Assembly: GCA_026874595.1 (NCBI GenBank)
Contig: CM049315.1
Span: forward strand, 69,263,916 to 69,327,915
Length of the DNA: 64,000 nucleotides
Source: Sipunculus nudus
Lineage: Eukaryota > Annelida > Sipuncula > Golfingiida > Sipunculidae
Direction: 5' to 3'
Part shown: positions 1-11,880 of the stretch, piece by piece
How positions within the stretch are numbered: position 1 is the stretch's first letter
Layout: each line of letters opens with the position of its first letter
Position numbers and translations under genes: made by a program
Notes under the pieces: model-generated
Databases searched by the model: none
What the model was told of the DNA's origin: nothing
What the model saw: only the letters and a program-made list of their open reading frames with translations

Positions 1-2264
1 CTTAGATTATTGTATCAAAGAAAATAAACCTAATATCTTGTTTGCAGTTGATTTTTCTGCTGCTTTCGACTCCATAGATCGTAACTATATGTTCAGTGTT
101 TTGGAAAATGTTGTCTTCCAGACAGGTTTTATTAAATGGGTACAACTTCTTCATAACGATATCCAAAGCTGTATAATAAATAATGGATACCCCACAGGAT
201 ATATCAGATTAGCAAAAGGTACGAGACAAGGAGATCACTGGCGTAATATTTGTTTGTCATGGCCATTGAGATCCTAGCAATAATAGTACGTAAATCTGTG
301 TCTATCAAAGGGATTAATATTAACGGCTTTGAAATTAAACAGTGTATGTATGCATACGATACCACATTTTTGGCAACAACGGTGGCTTGAGGCTGCTTGA
401 TATTGATACAATAATAGAAACTCAAAGATTTATGTGGATGAAGGAAATCATCACAGGTGACACGACAATATACGTAATAATACCTGATCTTTATTTAAAA
501 CTCGTAGGTGGATGTAATAGTATCAGAGGTAACTTGGATCCTGAAATTTTAAAAATAGGAATATTATCTTTTTATTTACGTTGCCTTAATGTATGGCACT
601 CTGTTACCTCCGGGGACCATTAAGTAAAGAAACAATCTTGACACAACTTCTACCGAATAACAGATACATCAAGAATGGAGGTAAATCAGTGTATTATTAT
701 TTTCTTGATATTCTTGGTATAAAATATGTTCCTGTTGTGTACGATGACAGAGGTAAAAGAAAAGTTAATGAAGTTGTAGCAAAAACAGTTTTGCTTACAA
801 CAAATTCTATATCCACTGGATAGCTCCGCAAAGGGCTATTCCACAAAAATGGTTTCAGGATAATGATTTAAACAGATATTTTGAGGTTAATAGTGCTTCG
901 GTATTAAATAATGTAGTTGTATCCTACAATGACGTGGTTCTAGATTTAGACAAACTCATATTCAGAAGTTCCTACGACAAAATAATATCATGTAAAATTT
1001 CTGAACCAGTCTTCAAAATAAAGTTACCAAACCTTTATAAAGACCTCAACATGAAACGAGCAATTAATAACTCTTACAAGACCACTCTGGACATGTATCT
1101 AGGGAAATTTCAGTTTCAGAGTTCTGCATATCATCCTCGCTGTTAACGAAAATCTAATCAGATGGAGGATAACAGACACAAACAGATATTCTAATTGGTT
1201 AATTGAAAATGAACATATTGATCATTTATTCTGTGATTTCACATTTCATAAAACTGTTACTTGAAAATTTAGTCTTGGGCAAAGAACTTTGGATTAGAGA
1301 CGCCAAGCCTCGGTCGTCAACGTTTATACACTGGAGCAGAAAAATCAGAACATGCTGCCCTTGTAAATATGTTGATGTTGGTCTACAAGATCATCGTTTA
1401 AGTAATAGGAATAATCTGGCACTTCTTTCATTGGATCAGTATGTGACAAAACTGAGGAGATTTGAAAATCTTGAACGCAAACTGGCGGAAAAAAGGCACA
1501 AAAGTACTGTATATGAAATAAAATGGAAACCAATTCCTCAAACTATACTAAACAAGAAGTGATGTATATTATTCAACGACTATCATTTTGCAATATACAG
1601 CCAGGCGGTGACCCTTTTGGCTTCATGGGTGTGTATATAATATGTGATTTTTATTTCAATTTTATGTGAATATAGTATGAAATGTAAACATAATAGGAAA
1701 CGTCAGTTTTTGTATTGACTTCACAATTCGATCTGTTAAGTACTGTGAGACAAACTTATGAATTTTTAAAAATAATAATGATTTTAAATAATGGAATGTT
1801 CAGTGATAAACACATTAACGTAAATACATGAACTGGGAAGCAGAAAGTTTTATATAAATATATATTTATGTATTTGTATCCATGTACCTGCCGGATACTA
1901 AATTTTATACAGGTAATTTGGGTTTCGTAATATCTTAAAGTCATAAAAATTCTAAAACCAAATGAACCTTGACAGATTTATATGGTATTCGCATGTAAAA
2001 CATGGAATTGTACTTGTTTATTGGTTTGTAACTCACTGTTGTAAATTTCATTATAGTCTCTGATGTCATTGATGAAACCAAACTTAAAAAAATAAAGAAC
2101 AAGTACAAATCTGAGACATCATAGAGATAGAGAAAAAAATCCCAATTTTGTAGAAAAGTAAATATTATAGCCAGCCACACGTGACACCCCCACCCTCTGA
2201 AGTTTGACGTTTTGCTTAGACATTTAAGGTAAGAGTAGTAGATGAACAGAAAATCCTTATAATA
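1..2264 (+). mobile_element. L1-like LINE relic, copy 1 (RT part to 3' end)
   Basis: Remnant of an L1/Tx1-like non-LTR retrotransposon that enters from outside the window. The ORF at 38-277 shows reverse transcriptase motif A (FAVDFSAAFDSID) and the motif B region (NNGY...RLAKGTRQGD). The frame then shifts, and the next part reads MAIEILAI... and CMYAYDTTFL, where an active enzyme has YADD, so a catalytic Asp is replaced by Tyr. Further blocks continue through about 1,560, followed by an AT-rich 3' region. The sequence matches 38,645-40,885 at roughly 95% by eye and the match stops near 2,264, which I take as the 3' end. No poly(A) tail is seen. It is dead. The clade call (L1-like) rests on the RT motifs and the fuller copy 2. 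Confidence 0.8.
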
Positions 2265-2387
2265 CATTTTTTCAGGTTCTACTTTTTTAGAATAACTTGG
2301 AGTTTTTGAAAAAGTACTGTGAGTTCCAAACAATGTATTTTGAGTCCCAATTAAAGGCCACTTGACAAGAGGTTGAAGTTTCTCTGA

Positions 2388-2768
2388 TCATGCAATTTGA
2401 TAAGCAAATTCAATAACCAAACCAGCACCTGCACAACAATCATTCCCTAATAACATTGGAGTTTGGAGATGTGGAGTTACAATACATTCCGTTTGGTGAG
2501 AATATCCAACACACTCGAGATCAACTAGAACATATCCAATAGCAGAGAACTCTGATCCTTCAAACCACCTCAAAACCTGATTCCTCTTCTTAACAATGGT
2601 GAGCCCTAAATCATGACACAAGTCTTCTCTGATCATTGAAACAGAAGATCCAGAATTAACCAAACTATAACATTCCTGACCATTTACTTTAAGTGTTACT
2701 AAGGGTCCATTTTGGAAAGTGGGTGGAAATCTATCAGATGAAAATACAGAACAATCCTTACTCTGCAA
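2388..2768 (-). mobile_element. retropepsin-like region of the LTR fossil
   Basis: Part of the fossil at 2,380-5,471. The open frame carries a pattern like the flap and active-site region of retroviral-type aspartic proteases (LVTLKVNGQECYSLVNSGSS, then a later LLGNDCC motif). Fossil; no host function is proposed. Confidence 0.6.
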
Positions 2769-2878
2769 TTTCGGAATAAACTCTTTAGTATGAACACTGA
2801 ATTTTGGAATAAATTCTTTGGCATGAACATTTAATGGTTTTGAAGAATGGCATGGTCATTTGTCAGTTGGTTCAGCTT

Positions 2879-3881
2879 TTACAGGTGATTTTCTTTGCTT
2901 TGTTTGTTAGGGCAATTTCTTTGAATATGACCTAATTCACCACAGAGAAAACATGCCGAAGAGAATCTTCCTCTGCCTACTGATTTATATTGAAAAGTAT
3001 TCTTTGGAATAGCCCCAGAATTAACTGAATTTTTGGTATCAGAATCTTTCTGATCAGATTGTTTAGGTTTAAATCCAGGTCCCTTGTAAGCATAGCCTGT
3101 TTGAGGTCTTTTGAATGTCTTTTCCTCTCTCAACAATTTTTTCTGCAGAACATGATCATCTGCAATACCAGCTAATTCTCTGACTGTTAACCCTTCCTTT
3201 TCCACCAACTGAAATTTCAAATTGTCATCAGCTACAGAATGTAACATTTGGTCCATAACCAGTTTATCAAATATAGCTGTGACTTCCTCATCTTCTATTA
3301 ATCTATCACTAGGTTGTACCCCCATTCCTAAATTTAAGGCGGTAAGCACTAGGAGTTAATTGATATCTGTGCAAGATAGCATGGATCACTTTATCATAAT
3401 CCCTTTGTTCTTTCTGGGAAAGTGGATGATAGGCCTGCTGAGCATTTCCAGTAAGATATGGTTCTAAATAATGACTCCATTCACTTTTAGGAATTTGATA
3501 TCTATCGACCAAATTCTCAAAAGTTTTGATCCAATAGTGAATATCATCCCTACCTGTCAGTTTAGTCATTTCTTTGATCTTAACATGGGATTGACTACCT
3601 GCTTGTTTAACCATCATCTTCTCAAGAAGATTAATAAATCTATCATTATCCTCTTTCCTATGCTTTTCCATCTCACTAAGGACAGACTGGAGATAAACAT
3701 CTGACATACCCTTAAGAGATACTCCAGGCTCTTTCATATCAGGAATCTCTACTAAAGCATCTATATGCTCTTCCTTAGTATTCAAATCAGACAATTCTAA
3801 ATGATTATGTTCACACAATTGAACAATATAAACTTTAGTATATCTACGCAAAATAGCTTTCTTTTCATCTCTTGACGCCAT
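2879..3881 (-). mobile_element. gag region of the LTR fossil, with CCHC zinc knuckle
   Basis: Gag-type coding region of the same fossil. The start side (MASRDEKKAILRRYTKVYIV...) is a typical Gypsy gag beginning, and the far end has one CX2CX4HX4C zinc knuckle (CFLCGELGHIQRNC) followed by a basic tail. It does not read as one open frame. Gag proteins of this family package element RNA; this is a fossil. Confidence 0.7.
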
Positions 3882-4002
3882 GAAGACATTTAAAAGAAAT
3901 CAACTATTATTAGTACGGAATTACCTTCTTTTATTTCTTAGGATAAATGGCTCACTATCTTTTAGCTGCCGCCCAGACGACAGTTCACCAGACCCACATG
4001 AG

Positions 4003-4899
4003 CTATAGCTGCTGGATGCCGCCAAGGCCCCGAATGGGTCTCCCAAGAAATAATGACACGCCAGCAATCCCACTAATAATAAGAGCAAAGCCCCTGGTTG
4101 ATAATAAGAAAATAATAAGAGTATCACTGCCTCTTAAAATCCCACTCCTGCTCTTCCTCAGAACTAGAACATTTATTTTTCTTAATTGGCAAGCACGGGT
4201 GAGTTTATTAAAGATCTTCCGCTTTAACACCTCCCCTGGATGTACCCCATCCCTTAACAATGAGAAATTTACCTTTCTGACTACCTTCTCATCAGACTTC
4301 CCTGGCTTGCCTCTTTTCTTGATGGAAGTGCGTGTTATGTCTTTAATGGAATTGACAAAAATAAAACCGGACTGACGGGCTTGAGAGGTAATGAAATGAT
4401 TGATAATGAGTATATCCAAATCTAGAGATTTTTGCTGGACTTCAAATTGAGCATCAGTAGAATTTAGTAAACTGAGCTTTCCAGTTTGGACATTATGTTG
4501 ACAGGCAGACTTAATATTGACGGGAAGAATGGTGTTCCAAATGATAAAATAGCCATGTTGTTTGACATAAGAGTTGATATCACTAACAAGATTCTGTACA
4601 CGTGAAAGTCTATGAGGGTCAGGATTGTATATAATTTCTATGCCATTGGGAGTAGTTCTCTTGTTGACGAAATCACAAATACCAGCAGAAAAAATAATAG
4701 TAAATTCCGTTTTTGTATTAGAATGTGTACGACCCCGAAGTTCATGGAACAAAGAATTCAAAGTAGCCCCGCCCCTACACACTTCAACAACGGAATCCTC
4801 AGGCGAGAGCCGCGCATTTCCCCGAAAGTAGTCGGCTAATCCCCTCCCCCTAGAATCAGAGAGGAACAGAAAGGTGGACATGGAGGGGCGAGAAAACAA
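4003..4899 (-). mobile_element. SGNH/GDSL-hydrolase-like ORF in the LTR fossil
   Basis: A 298-codon open frame lying between the primer site and gag of the fossil element. It begins MFSRPSMSTFLFLSDSRGRG. The S-D-S-R-G block resembles block I of SGNH-fold proteins (GDS), and DGVHPGEVLKRK near residue 218 resembles block V with the D..H pair. Between them lies an alternating alpha/beta pattern (FTIIFSAGICDF, YFIIWNTILPVN). The last 60 residues are hydrophobic and may be out-of-frame extension. SGNH-like ORFs are known in CR1/L2-type LINEs; finding one upstream of gag is less expected. It could be an extra ORF of this LTR family or a separate element captured there. Position is observed; function is inference. 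Confidence 0.55.
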
Positions 4900-5140
4900 C
4901 TAGAAATCAGAGAGAACGACAAAAAACACCCGAAGACAGGCCAAAAAGGAAACTAACTAGAAAACAGAGGAAAATCACTTAGCTGAGGTAATGAAATGAT
5001 TGATAGTGAGTATATCCAAATCTAGATAAACAACAGGAAAAGGAAGTAACAAGAAACAGAGCATGATGGGAGAAAAAACCGGAATCCAAAGGTGTTACCT
5101 CAAAAGCACATGGCAGCTCCAAGTGAGTCGGCAGCCGGCG

Positions 5141-5153
5141 ACGTTGGGCGCCA
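5141..5153 (-). other. primer binding site, tRNA-Lys type
   Basis: On the minus strand the 13 bases TGGCGCCCAACGT follow the candidate LTR end after a four-base spacer. They match the 3' end complement of tRNA-Lys (CUU type), the primer used by several retroelement families. This fixes the direction of the fossil and the inner edge of its 5' LTR. Confidence 0.6.
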
Positions 5154-5157
5154 TTTA

Positions 5158-5471
5158 TGTAGTGGTGTTCTTGTTCCCACAGATAACGAACTCCAGCAAC
5201 GGTTTAGAGATGTTTTATTCGCCCCGGCTCGAGAACCAACTGACTAACATGTCCACGAAAACTTGGGACATTAACTACGCGTATGCGCACTAGCTATAAC
5301 AAAAAAAAACAAAAGAACATGTGACATTTAAGCCGCTGTTAACCCTGCTCTACCAGTTTCGATGAATACAGTCCTGCCGGTAGATGTCGCCATCAGCAGA
5401 ACACGAAATAATTCACTGGTTTACATGTTAATACTACTATTTGACTCTAGATGTCGCCACAATTCATTACA
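5158..5471 (-). repeat. candidate 5' LTR of the Gypsy-type fossil (about 314 bp)
   Basis: Read on the minus strand the segment starts TGTAATGAATTG and ends CACCACTACA, giving TG..CA ends with a short inverted TGTA/TACA. An AATAAA signal lies about 50 bases before the end, as expected at the R/U5 border. No second LTR is in the window, so the outer edge is a judgement from the terminal dinucleotide only. Confidence 0.5.
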
Positions 5472-5667
5472 TAGTCTCTCCTAGCCATAATAAATTTAAC
5501 TCGTCACGAATTCCAGAATATAAGACGGGGGCCAGACTGTTCTAATTGTCACTATCCGCCTTGGTGTCAAGTCTTGGAAGTAAAGAGAATTCAGCGGGAG
5601 AACCACGTGTTGACGGAAGAGGCTTAGTGACAGCTGCGTTTGGCATAATCTGCCCATGTTACGGTAT

Positions 5668-6592
5668 CTAGGCATCGGTGATAGGGACCTGTTTGCCGTT
5701 AATTATCAGCCGGCCGTGCCAGAACCGTACTTTTTGTTTGTCCGTGAATGCCTGTCTGATTTGTGGCCCGGCTTTCTTCTTCAAATAATAATCTTCCCTG
5801 ACCAAGTCTTCTACAAAGTGTGCGGCGTTTCCGTCCTCTTGACCTCGTTTCTCTCTTTGTGTTTTTAGTAGTGTGTTTCGTACCGGTCTTTCGTAGAATC
5901 TCTCTATAATATGTCTATGGCCCTCAGATTTTTGTTTACCGGTTCTATGAGCGTTTTCAATAGCTTCCAGCCCATTAATTGTTTCAAAATCATCATTCAG
6001 GAGTTTTTCGTTAACAACATGCCACAATCTTTTTACAGTCCTCCTGTTTTTGTTCTGGGATCCCAATGAGTCTCAAGTTAAACTCCCGGCTATAAGTTTC
6101 CGAGTCCAATAACTTTTCCTTTAATGAAGAAATCTGCTGATTTTTCTCATTGTTTTCTGATTTCAGTTCATTTACTTCAGATTTCAGAGCTTTTTTTTCT
6201 GCTTCAATTTTTGCCAATTTAGTCACTGTTTCTTTAATCTCAGCCTGTGTAAATTCAAGACTTTTCACTACAGATTCAACTTTTGAGTTCAGTGAAGCAT
6301 AATTAGTTTCTGCTTCTAGACCACTTCTAATATGTGAAATCCCTTCACAAAGTGATGTTTTAAAGTCATTCAAAGCAGTCTGCATTACCTCTTGAAGTTG
6401 GGTGCACTTAGCATCTACAACGTCCATTATTGAACCACTTGCGTGAGCGGACCCTGGTTCTCGCCCGTCTTTCTGTGAAGGGTTGGACTTTTTCTGCCCT
6501 TGTTTTAAATATTTCTCCCTACTTGGTTGCTCCAAAGATGACATATCACTTTTGCTTTTTGACCGTGTAGTAATTTGAGACACCTGTGACAT
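5668..6592 (-). pseudogene. L1-like LINE ORF1p (coiled coil plus RRM), frameshifted
   Basis: Relic of the RNA-binding ORF1 protein of an L1-like LINE. The first frame (6,592 to 6,011) has a polar, Ser/Lys-rich head, then a long heptad-type coiled coil (about residues 65-170; KSEVNELKSENNEKNQQISS), then the start of the RRM (SREFNLRLIGIPEQ). The second frame (ending 5,668) continues with the family signatures IENAHRTGK, RHIIERFYERPVRNTLL, HFVEDLVREDY and the C-terminal KVRFWHGRLIINGKQVP. A single frameshift near 6,015-6,030 separates them. It may belong to the same LINE family as the ORF2 pieces at 1-2,264 and 37,500-40,885, but lies on the opposite strand and carries no RT. Confidence 0.8.
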
Positions 6593-6683
6593 ATCCAGTG
6601 AGATACTAATTTACTGAGAGGGCACATGAAAGTGTGTCCACTCATTCGGCCATATTGAACCGGAAGTCTCACCTAAACTTGAT

Positions 6684-9560
6684 GTGAAAGGTCTTGATAA
6701 ACAAATGTCTTTGCTGTCAGCTGAAGACAGGCAAATGTGGACAGAGGCTCTTGGGGCAATGTCAGAGATGTTTGGAATAACCGAGCAGGCGGAGCAAGCC
6801 ACTCACATGGAAGGGAGACCACTACCTAAGAAATCGGACCAGGCAACCCGTGTGGATTACGGTCAACTATTTCATTCGCCGTGGCGTACTTCAGTTTGGA
6901 CACCTATTTGAGCACCGCATGTGGCTTATCGGTTGACCACGTCTTAGGGAATGTGCACATGTGCACCTGTATCAACCACTGAGATTCCGAAGTATGAGGG
7001 CCCAGCAAGTACTTACTGCATCTACCCACCTGCTGTTAGGTCACCAAGTCTACATCTATATGGTTACATGCCCCCAGCAAATCCAACCCGATTGACGACT
7101 TTCTCAGAAGAAGAAATGAAAGGAGAGAAGTCTTATCAGCAGTGGAGACACGAGGTACGCAATCTGATCAGACAGAATCTATATCCAGATCATCACATCG
7201 TACTGGCCATCGTCAAGTCGTTGAAGGGACAGGCAGGACAATTCGCGATCCGTTTGGGGGAGGAGGCAACCTCTGCTGAGATAGTCAGGAAGTTAGACAA
7301 GATCTATGGAAATGCGTTACCATCTAAGGTCGGCATGGGACAGTTCTTCTCCGCGAAACAACAGAAGGACGAAACTATAGCAGAGTGTAGTTGTAGGCTG
7401 GAGAATTTCTTTTCGCGTGGCAACCAGTCGCTTATTTTAGCCACTGCTGGACCAAACATGTAAATGTCAAAGTTCTTCACAGGAATTCGATGGGAGCAGA
7501 TCCAAAACGAGATTAGTAATAAGGCTGAGAATGCCACATACGAACTTGAGACCGAAGATGGGAATGAACCACGAAAAACATTGCACCGCAATCTGCTTCT
7601 TCCGATAGGATATTTGTCTCAGCACACAGCATGACACACAGGATACCAAGAATCAGACAGTTAAACCAACGCCAAAACGTTCAGTTAAAAACGGAAGGGT
7701 TGATGATACTCTTAGCTCTGAGGAGGAAGATTCTTAGGAGGAACCTGTTATTTTTTTATGCCACAGCCAAAACCTAGAAGAAAACCGTGTCCCCAGCGAT
7801 TTCTAAACTCCAACATTGCAGAAAAGCCAAAACCGACCCCAAGACAACATTCAGCAAGTGAGGCAACGGCGGTTTCAAATGATTGTCATGAGCTGACTGA
7901 TAGGACACCAAAGTCACTAGAAAATGAAGGACCTGAAGTTTCGCGGGATGCTTTGGAGATTGGTGCTGCCACTAATGCAGACGAAACAGTTCATACTGAC
8001 AAAATCGTGGCAGACCTACCGCGTACTTCAGACCAGTCTGTTCCCAGTATGCCAAGACGTTCAAGCCGTACCAGAAAGACGCTAATGTGGTATGATCCTT
8101 GTTCCCATCAACAAACCTGTTACTCACAAAACCAAGAATCCCAAGAGAATTCTGTCATTCAAAACCGAATAGTCAATCTAAAGAAGCTAATAGACGCCCT
8201 TTCTCCTTTAATGTCATTACATTATATGACATGTATTTACTTAGGTTTCAGCGAAAAACATTAAAGAATAGAACAATTTATGTAAGCTAGGCCCTATGGT
8301 GTATATATTTTATTGATATATTCATATCACATGCGTTATATTATGAAATACCTTGGAGAGATATGATAAACATATGATAATTTTTTACTAAACAGCGTGA
8401 GCGTACTTAACCACATAATGTTTAAATCGCAGAAGTACTGGTATAATTTATGATATCATCATTCATATGTCAAATGGTCATGGTACACTGTCGTATGCTT
8501 TTGAAGACCTAGGATTATTTTATATTGTAATGTATTTGTAATGTGTACATATCATTATATGCAGGCAACTATCATGTAAGTGATGTTATAAATTAGTAAC
8601 TTGCTGATGAAATTGCCTGGGTTAGTTGATGCTGTCTCCTTCGAATTGATGTATACACATACATGTATCATATATTGTTGCGTGTAATACATAGTTAAGT
8701 GATACGTAATCCTCTGATCCCAACGACACATAGACTACAAGAACAATAGGCATTACAAGACCATAGAACAAATCCTGTAAGTCAGTAACACCCATCAGGA
8801 AACTACTACCAGGCTTCATTTACACCTGAAGAAGGGGGCTGAACCCCCGAAAGCTTGTGTCAAGAGTGACAACACCAGGTAGTCTACATAAAGGTATCAT
8901 ATATCTACTTCACTTGCTCATATATACAGACTAGCACGGCAATTCAAACCTTATATAGTGTGTCAATGTTAATTCAGTAGAGTAAGTCAGTCAATATATT
9001 GTCATAATAACGGTAATATTATTATACACGTACTATTTCGCTAAATGTGGTCCAAAAGGTAAAATATTCTATGACCAAATGTGGTCGTCTGTAATATCGT
9101 ATACATTAGAGTATGTCAGTCCTTATATTTTCATTATACTGGTAATATCATCATAGATATTATTACACGCTTATTTTGCTAAATATGGTCAGAAAGTTTG
9201 ATTTATAAACCAAAGGTGGATATCCGATCAGCTATAATGTTCTCAAAGTGTAAACACATTGTAAGTGCCGCACATTATGTTAGCGAAAATTAACTGTAAA
9301 TTCTGAAAACTGAGTATGTTGTGTGTGTATTTCCTATTGTACATTTGTCGCCGTTTTAATTGTATATATGACTTGGCAGGCAACTATTGAACTGGAGAGT
9401 TCAATGTCATGTGTTTCTCTCTTTCAAGCGCATTAAACCTGTATAGCACATTCTGTGTTGTGCTTCGGATGGTGTTTGTGACTGAAAGACGTGATCTGTA
9501 TGTACGGCTCACTTTCCCTAGCAATTGTTCTTAACCAACCCCGGTGTGACAACTACTGTT
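6684..9560 (+). mobile_element. Gypsy-type fossil with most of pol missing
   Basis: Fossil on the plus strand. A gag-type region (about 6,684-7,463) shows the pattern TTFSEEE.KGEKSYQQWRHEV...KLDKIYGN...CRLENFFSR that is common in mollusc and fish Gypsy gags. It is followed almost at once by the pol tail: a chromodomain-like stretch (about 7,490-7,630, ending RKTLHRNLLLPIG) and a Pro/Arg-rich tail (7,758-8,264; PRRSSRTRKTLMWYDP). Protease, RT, RNase H and the integrase core are absent. A 3' LTR may fill part of 8,290-9,560, which ends CTACTGTTACA just before an (AT)n array. Several breaks; old. Confidence 0.65.
8290..9560 (+). other. AT-rich stretch, possible 3' LTR; no gene seen
   Basis: No coding signal. 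A short word, GCAGGCAACTAT, occurs near 8,562 and again near 9,379. A small GC-rich stem-loop-like block lies at 8,826-8,866 (GAAGAAGGGGGCTGAACCCC), of a kind often seen near retroelement ends. The final CA before the (AT)n array suits an LTR edge, but no 5' LTR partner is present to prove it. Confidence 0.35.
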
Positions 9561-9562
9561 AC

Positions 9563-9565
<3 letters not shown>

Positions 9566-9639
<74 letters not shown>
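9566..9639. repeat. (AT)n microsatellite
   Basis: About 74 bp of uninterrupted AT dinucleotides. It abuts the end of the preceding Gypsy-type fossil. Confidence 0.95.
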
Positions 9640-9641
<2 letters not shown>

Positions 9642-9825
9642 AGTGACGTTTTACAAAAGTACTAAAATATATTACGACACAAGAGTTAAAATTTAATCGA
9701 AAAGAAACATTTTCAATTTTCGTATAAAGTAAGCAATATTTCGCTTCATTTAACATCTTTAGGAAGTTAATTGAAAAGAGAACATCCAGATGTTGAAAAT
9801 GCCAAATCAGCAAATATTATGTTAG

Positions 9826-10502
9826 CATTCCTTTTCCTTGACTTTCCCTGGACTTTAAGCTGGATTTCTATGAAAAAACTAACCAACCAAATTCATTTTC
9901 TTCTCAAAAACGTTATTCTACTGCAAACATAAATTTTATTTGAAACATTGTAACTGAAAAGCAAAGCAAAATGAAACTAGAAAGTTGGAATTAACAATGT
10001 TATATTCAAAGAACCATACACTCTGTTATTAAAACATTTATCATGTGTATAAGATTATCGCACAATAACAACAAATGACTTTGTACTTTGTTACCTGTGC
10101 AAATTCATGTCCTTGTGTAAAATTATATATTAGTTGTGTATTACTCCCGAGTAACAAGTGGCCTTTCATAAATGGTTGGTGCTACATGTTAACATTTTGT
10201 CTATCCATGTTATGCATCATCAACTTACATGTGTTTACAAAAGAACAAATGGAAATAAGATTTTACCTACAGATACAACACTACTTAATTGAAAGTAAAA
10301 TAGAAATGAAGTATGAAATTATTGAATGCTACCTAATGAGATGTAAAAGCTATCCTACCTGATAATTAACTATATTCATCATAGCCATTAAATATTCCCT
10401 GACTTACATAATCATCATAAAATTCCTTGACTTTTTATGAAATTTCCTGACTTTTCCCTGTCCTTGAAAACATAATATTTTCCCTGACCGCTGGCAACCC
10501 TG
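9826..10502. repeat. dispersed repeat with TTCCCTGACTT motifs
   Basis: Both ends carry variants of TCCTTGACTTTCCCTGG, and the right end reads CCTGACCGCTGGCAACCCTG. Such paired CCCTGAC-rich ends are typical of a non-autonomous element. The interior (including a 95-codon open frame) shows no recognisable protein. The exact ends and target duplication were not resolved. Confidence 0.4.
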
Positions 10503-11021
10503 TACGCAGTTAGAGCCCCGCATTTTCAACAAGTATACTATCAGACAACACCTACCATGTTTTTTTTTAATTATAGGTTACTACGATATCAGTGCAACAG
10601 GATAGGTGAGCGCTGCACATTTCCAAGTTAGGGTTACCTGCTCAATATAATTGCCTACTGAGTGGTGCTCAGTGGTGCCATCACCACCGCGCCCCATGCT
10701 TCAGACCGTTTCCACATCAATCCCAACACATTGGCTTTTGGAATCCATAAATTAGCAAATAAAGACCAGAATCGGATTCTGCGACCCAAAAAACCCTGAA
10801 AATGTTGTATTATTTTTATACCATTTAATTAATTAAGCTTGGTGGATTCTAGGACTTCTTGTGGCCATTTTTGGATATTCCCAAATTTTACTACTTTCTC
10901 CCAGTAGAATGTTTAAGGACTTTTCATATGTTCAGAAGCATATCTTTAGGGGTACAAAACAAATGGGATAGCTTATGTTGCAATTCATGAGAGGTCATGT
11001 TACAACATGACTGTACCTCGA

Positions 11022-11880
11022 GGACGCAGGCGGGCTCCCACAGACGCCATTTGCTTCAATGGTTGATAAAAAAGCAGATGCATGAAGAGCTGCATAAACC
11101 GGTATAGTGAAGACTATGAAGAAGATAGATTTACATTATTTTATATGATAGTATCATCTATATGTTTATAAAGTCAACTTCACCAGACAGCATGATCCTG
11201 TATTCCACTTTCAAAGAAAGAAAAAGAAAACATTAAAATATATCGAATGTTTCCGAATACTCTTTGAAACACGTTTTTAGTTTGGATACTGTATGCGTTC
11301 TCTGAGGGGTATATAAAGTCAAACTTACAATACCGATCGGCCTTGAGGTCCTGGATTGTTATGGACGTATTTCTCTGTATCAAGTTTAATACACTTTACT
11401 TTAAATCCCAGAACAAAACCATTTATTTTCATCGTCGCTGAAGTAGTCGCAATACAAATAATCCCTATTGAAAAATTAAGATATTGTTATTTAAAACTGA
11501 CCTAGAATGTAGATTGCTTCACCTATAATTATGACCTGAAGACCTTTAAATCAACATCAAAATAGTTATTATTACTCTGAGAATCAATTTATTTGTAGCT
11601 ATGGTGCTATTCATGTAATTACACCGTGCACACATTGTATTTCCCCGAGCGATACATTCCTTTGTACATCTAGAAGTGTTTAAACACCATAGGAATGAAA
11701 CTTTAAGAGTATGTCACCACCTGCAAGAAAGATATTTACCATTTTGAATTCGAGAACTAACTTAAATTTTCTTTCCTTCAAATAAAATGATTCAAATGAT
11801 CTGCAGCATCTAAAATAACGTTAAATTTAATATCCCCAACAATATAGCATAAAAATGATAAAATTTATATATATTAACTT
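11022..11880 (-). pseudogene. relic duplicate of the discoidin gene (exon 3 start and intron 2)
   Basis: At 11,024-11,064 on the minus strand a degraded exon start reads ANGVCGSPPA, matching GNGVCGRPPA at the start of exon 3 of the PAN-discoidin gene (27,296). The match continues through the intron: blocks around 11,575-11,775 correspond to 27,655-27,840 (shared GAATTCGAGAACTAA), and 11,815-11,880 corresponds to 32,235-32,300. The rest of the discoidin domain is missing. The copy is also useful because it lacks the 4.3-kb DIRS-type insertion found in the main gene. Confidence 0.65.

Larger units (their letters stand above)
2380..5471 (-). mobile_element. Ty3/Gypsy-type LTR retrotransposon fossil with an SGNH-hydrolase-like ORF
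   Basis: Fossil LTR element read on the minus strand. In order it shows a candidate 5' LTR, a tRNA-Lys-like primer site, a leader, an SGNH-like ORF, a gag region ending in a zinc knuckle, and a retropepsin-like region. Reverse transcriptase, integrase and the 3' LTR are not seen; the element ends next to the LINE tail at about 2,264. It is partial and broken in a few places. Family assignment is from the gag zinc knuckle, the protease and the tRNA-Lys-type primer site. A 45-bp stretch of the SGNH region is repeated in the leader. Confidence 0.7.

Noticed and set aside
9559-9813. Protein ORF with a long IYIYIY run
   Set aside because: Product of translating an (AT)n array. The same applies to ORFs at 28,146-28,654, 31,499-31,843, 33,139-33,387, 47,490-47,726 and 47,723-48,004.
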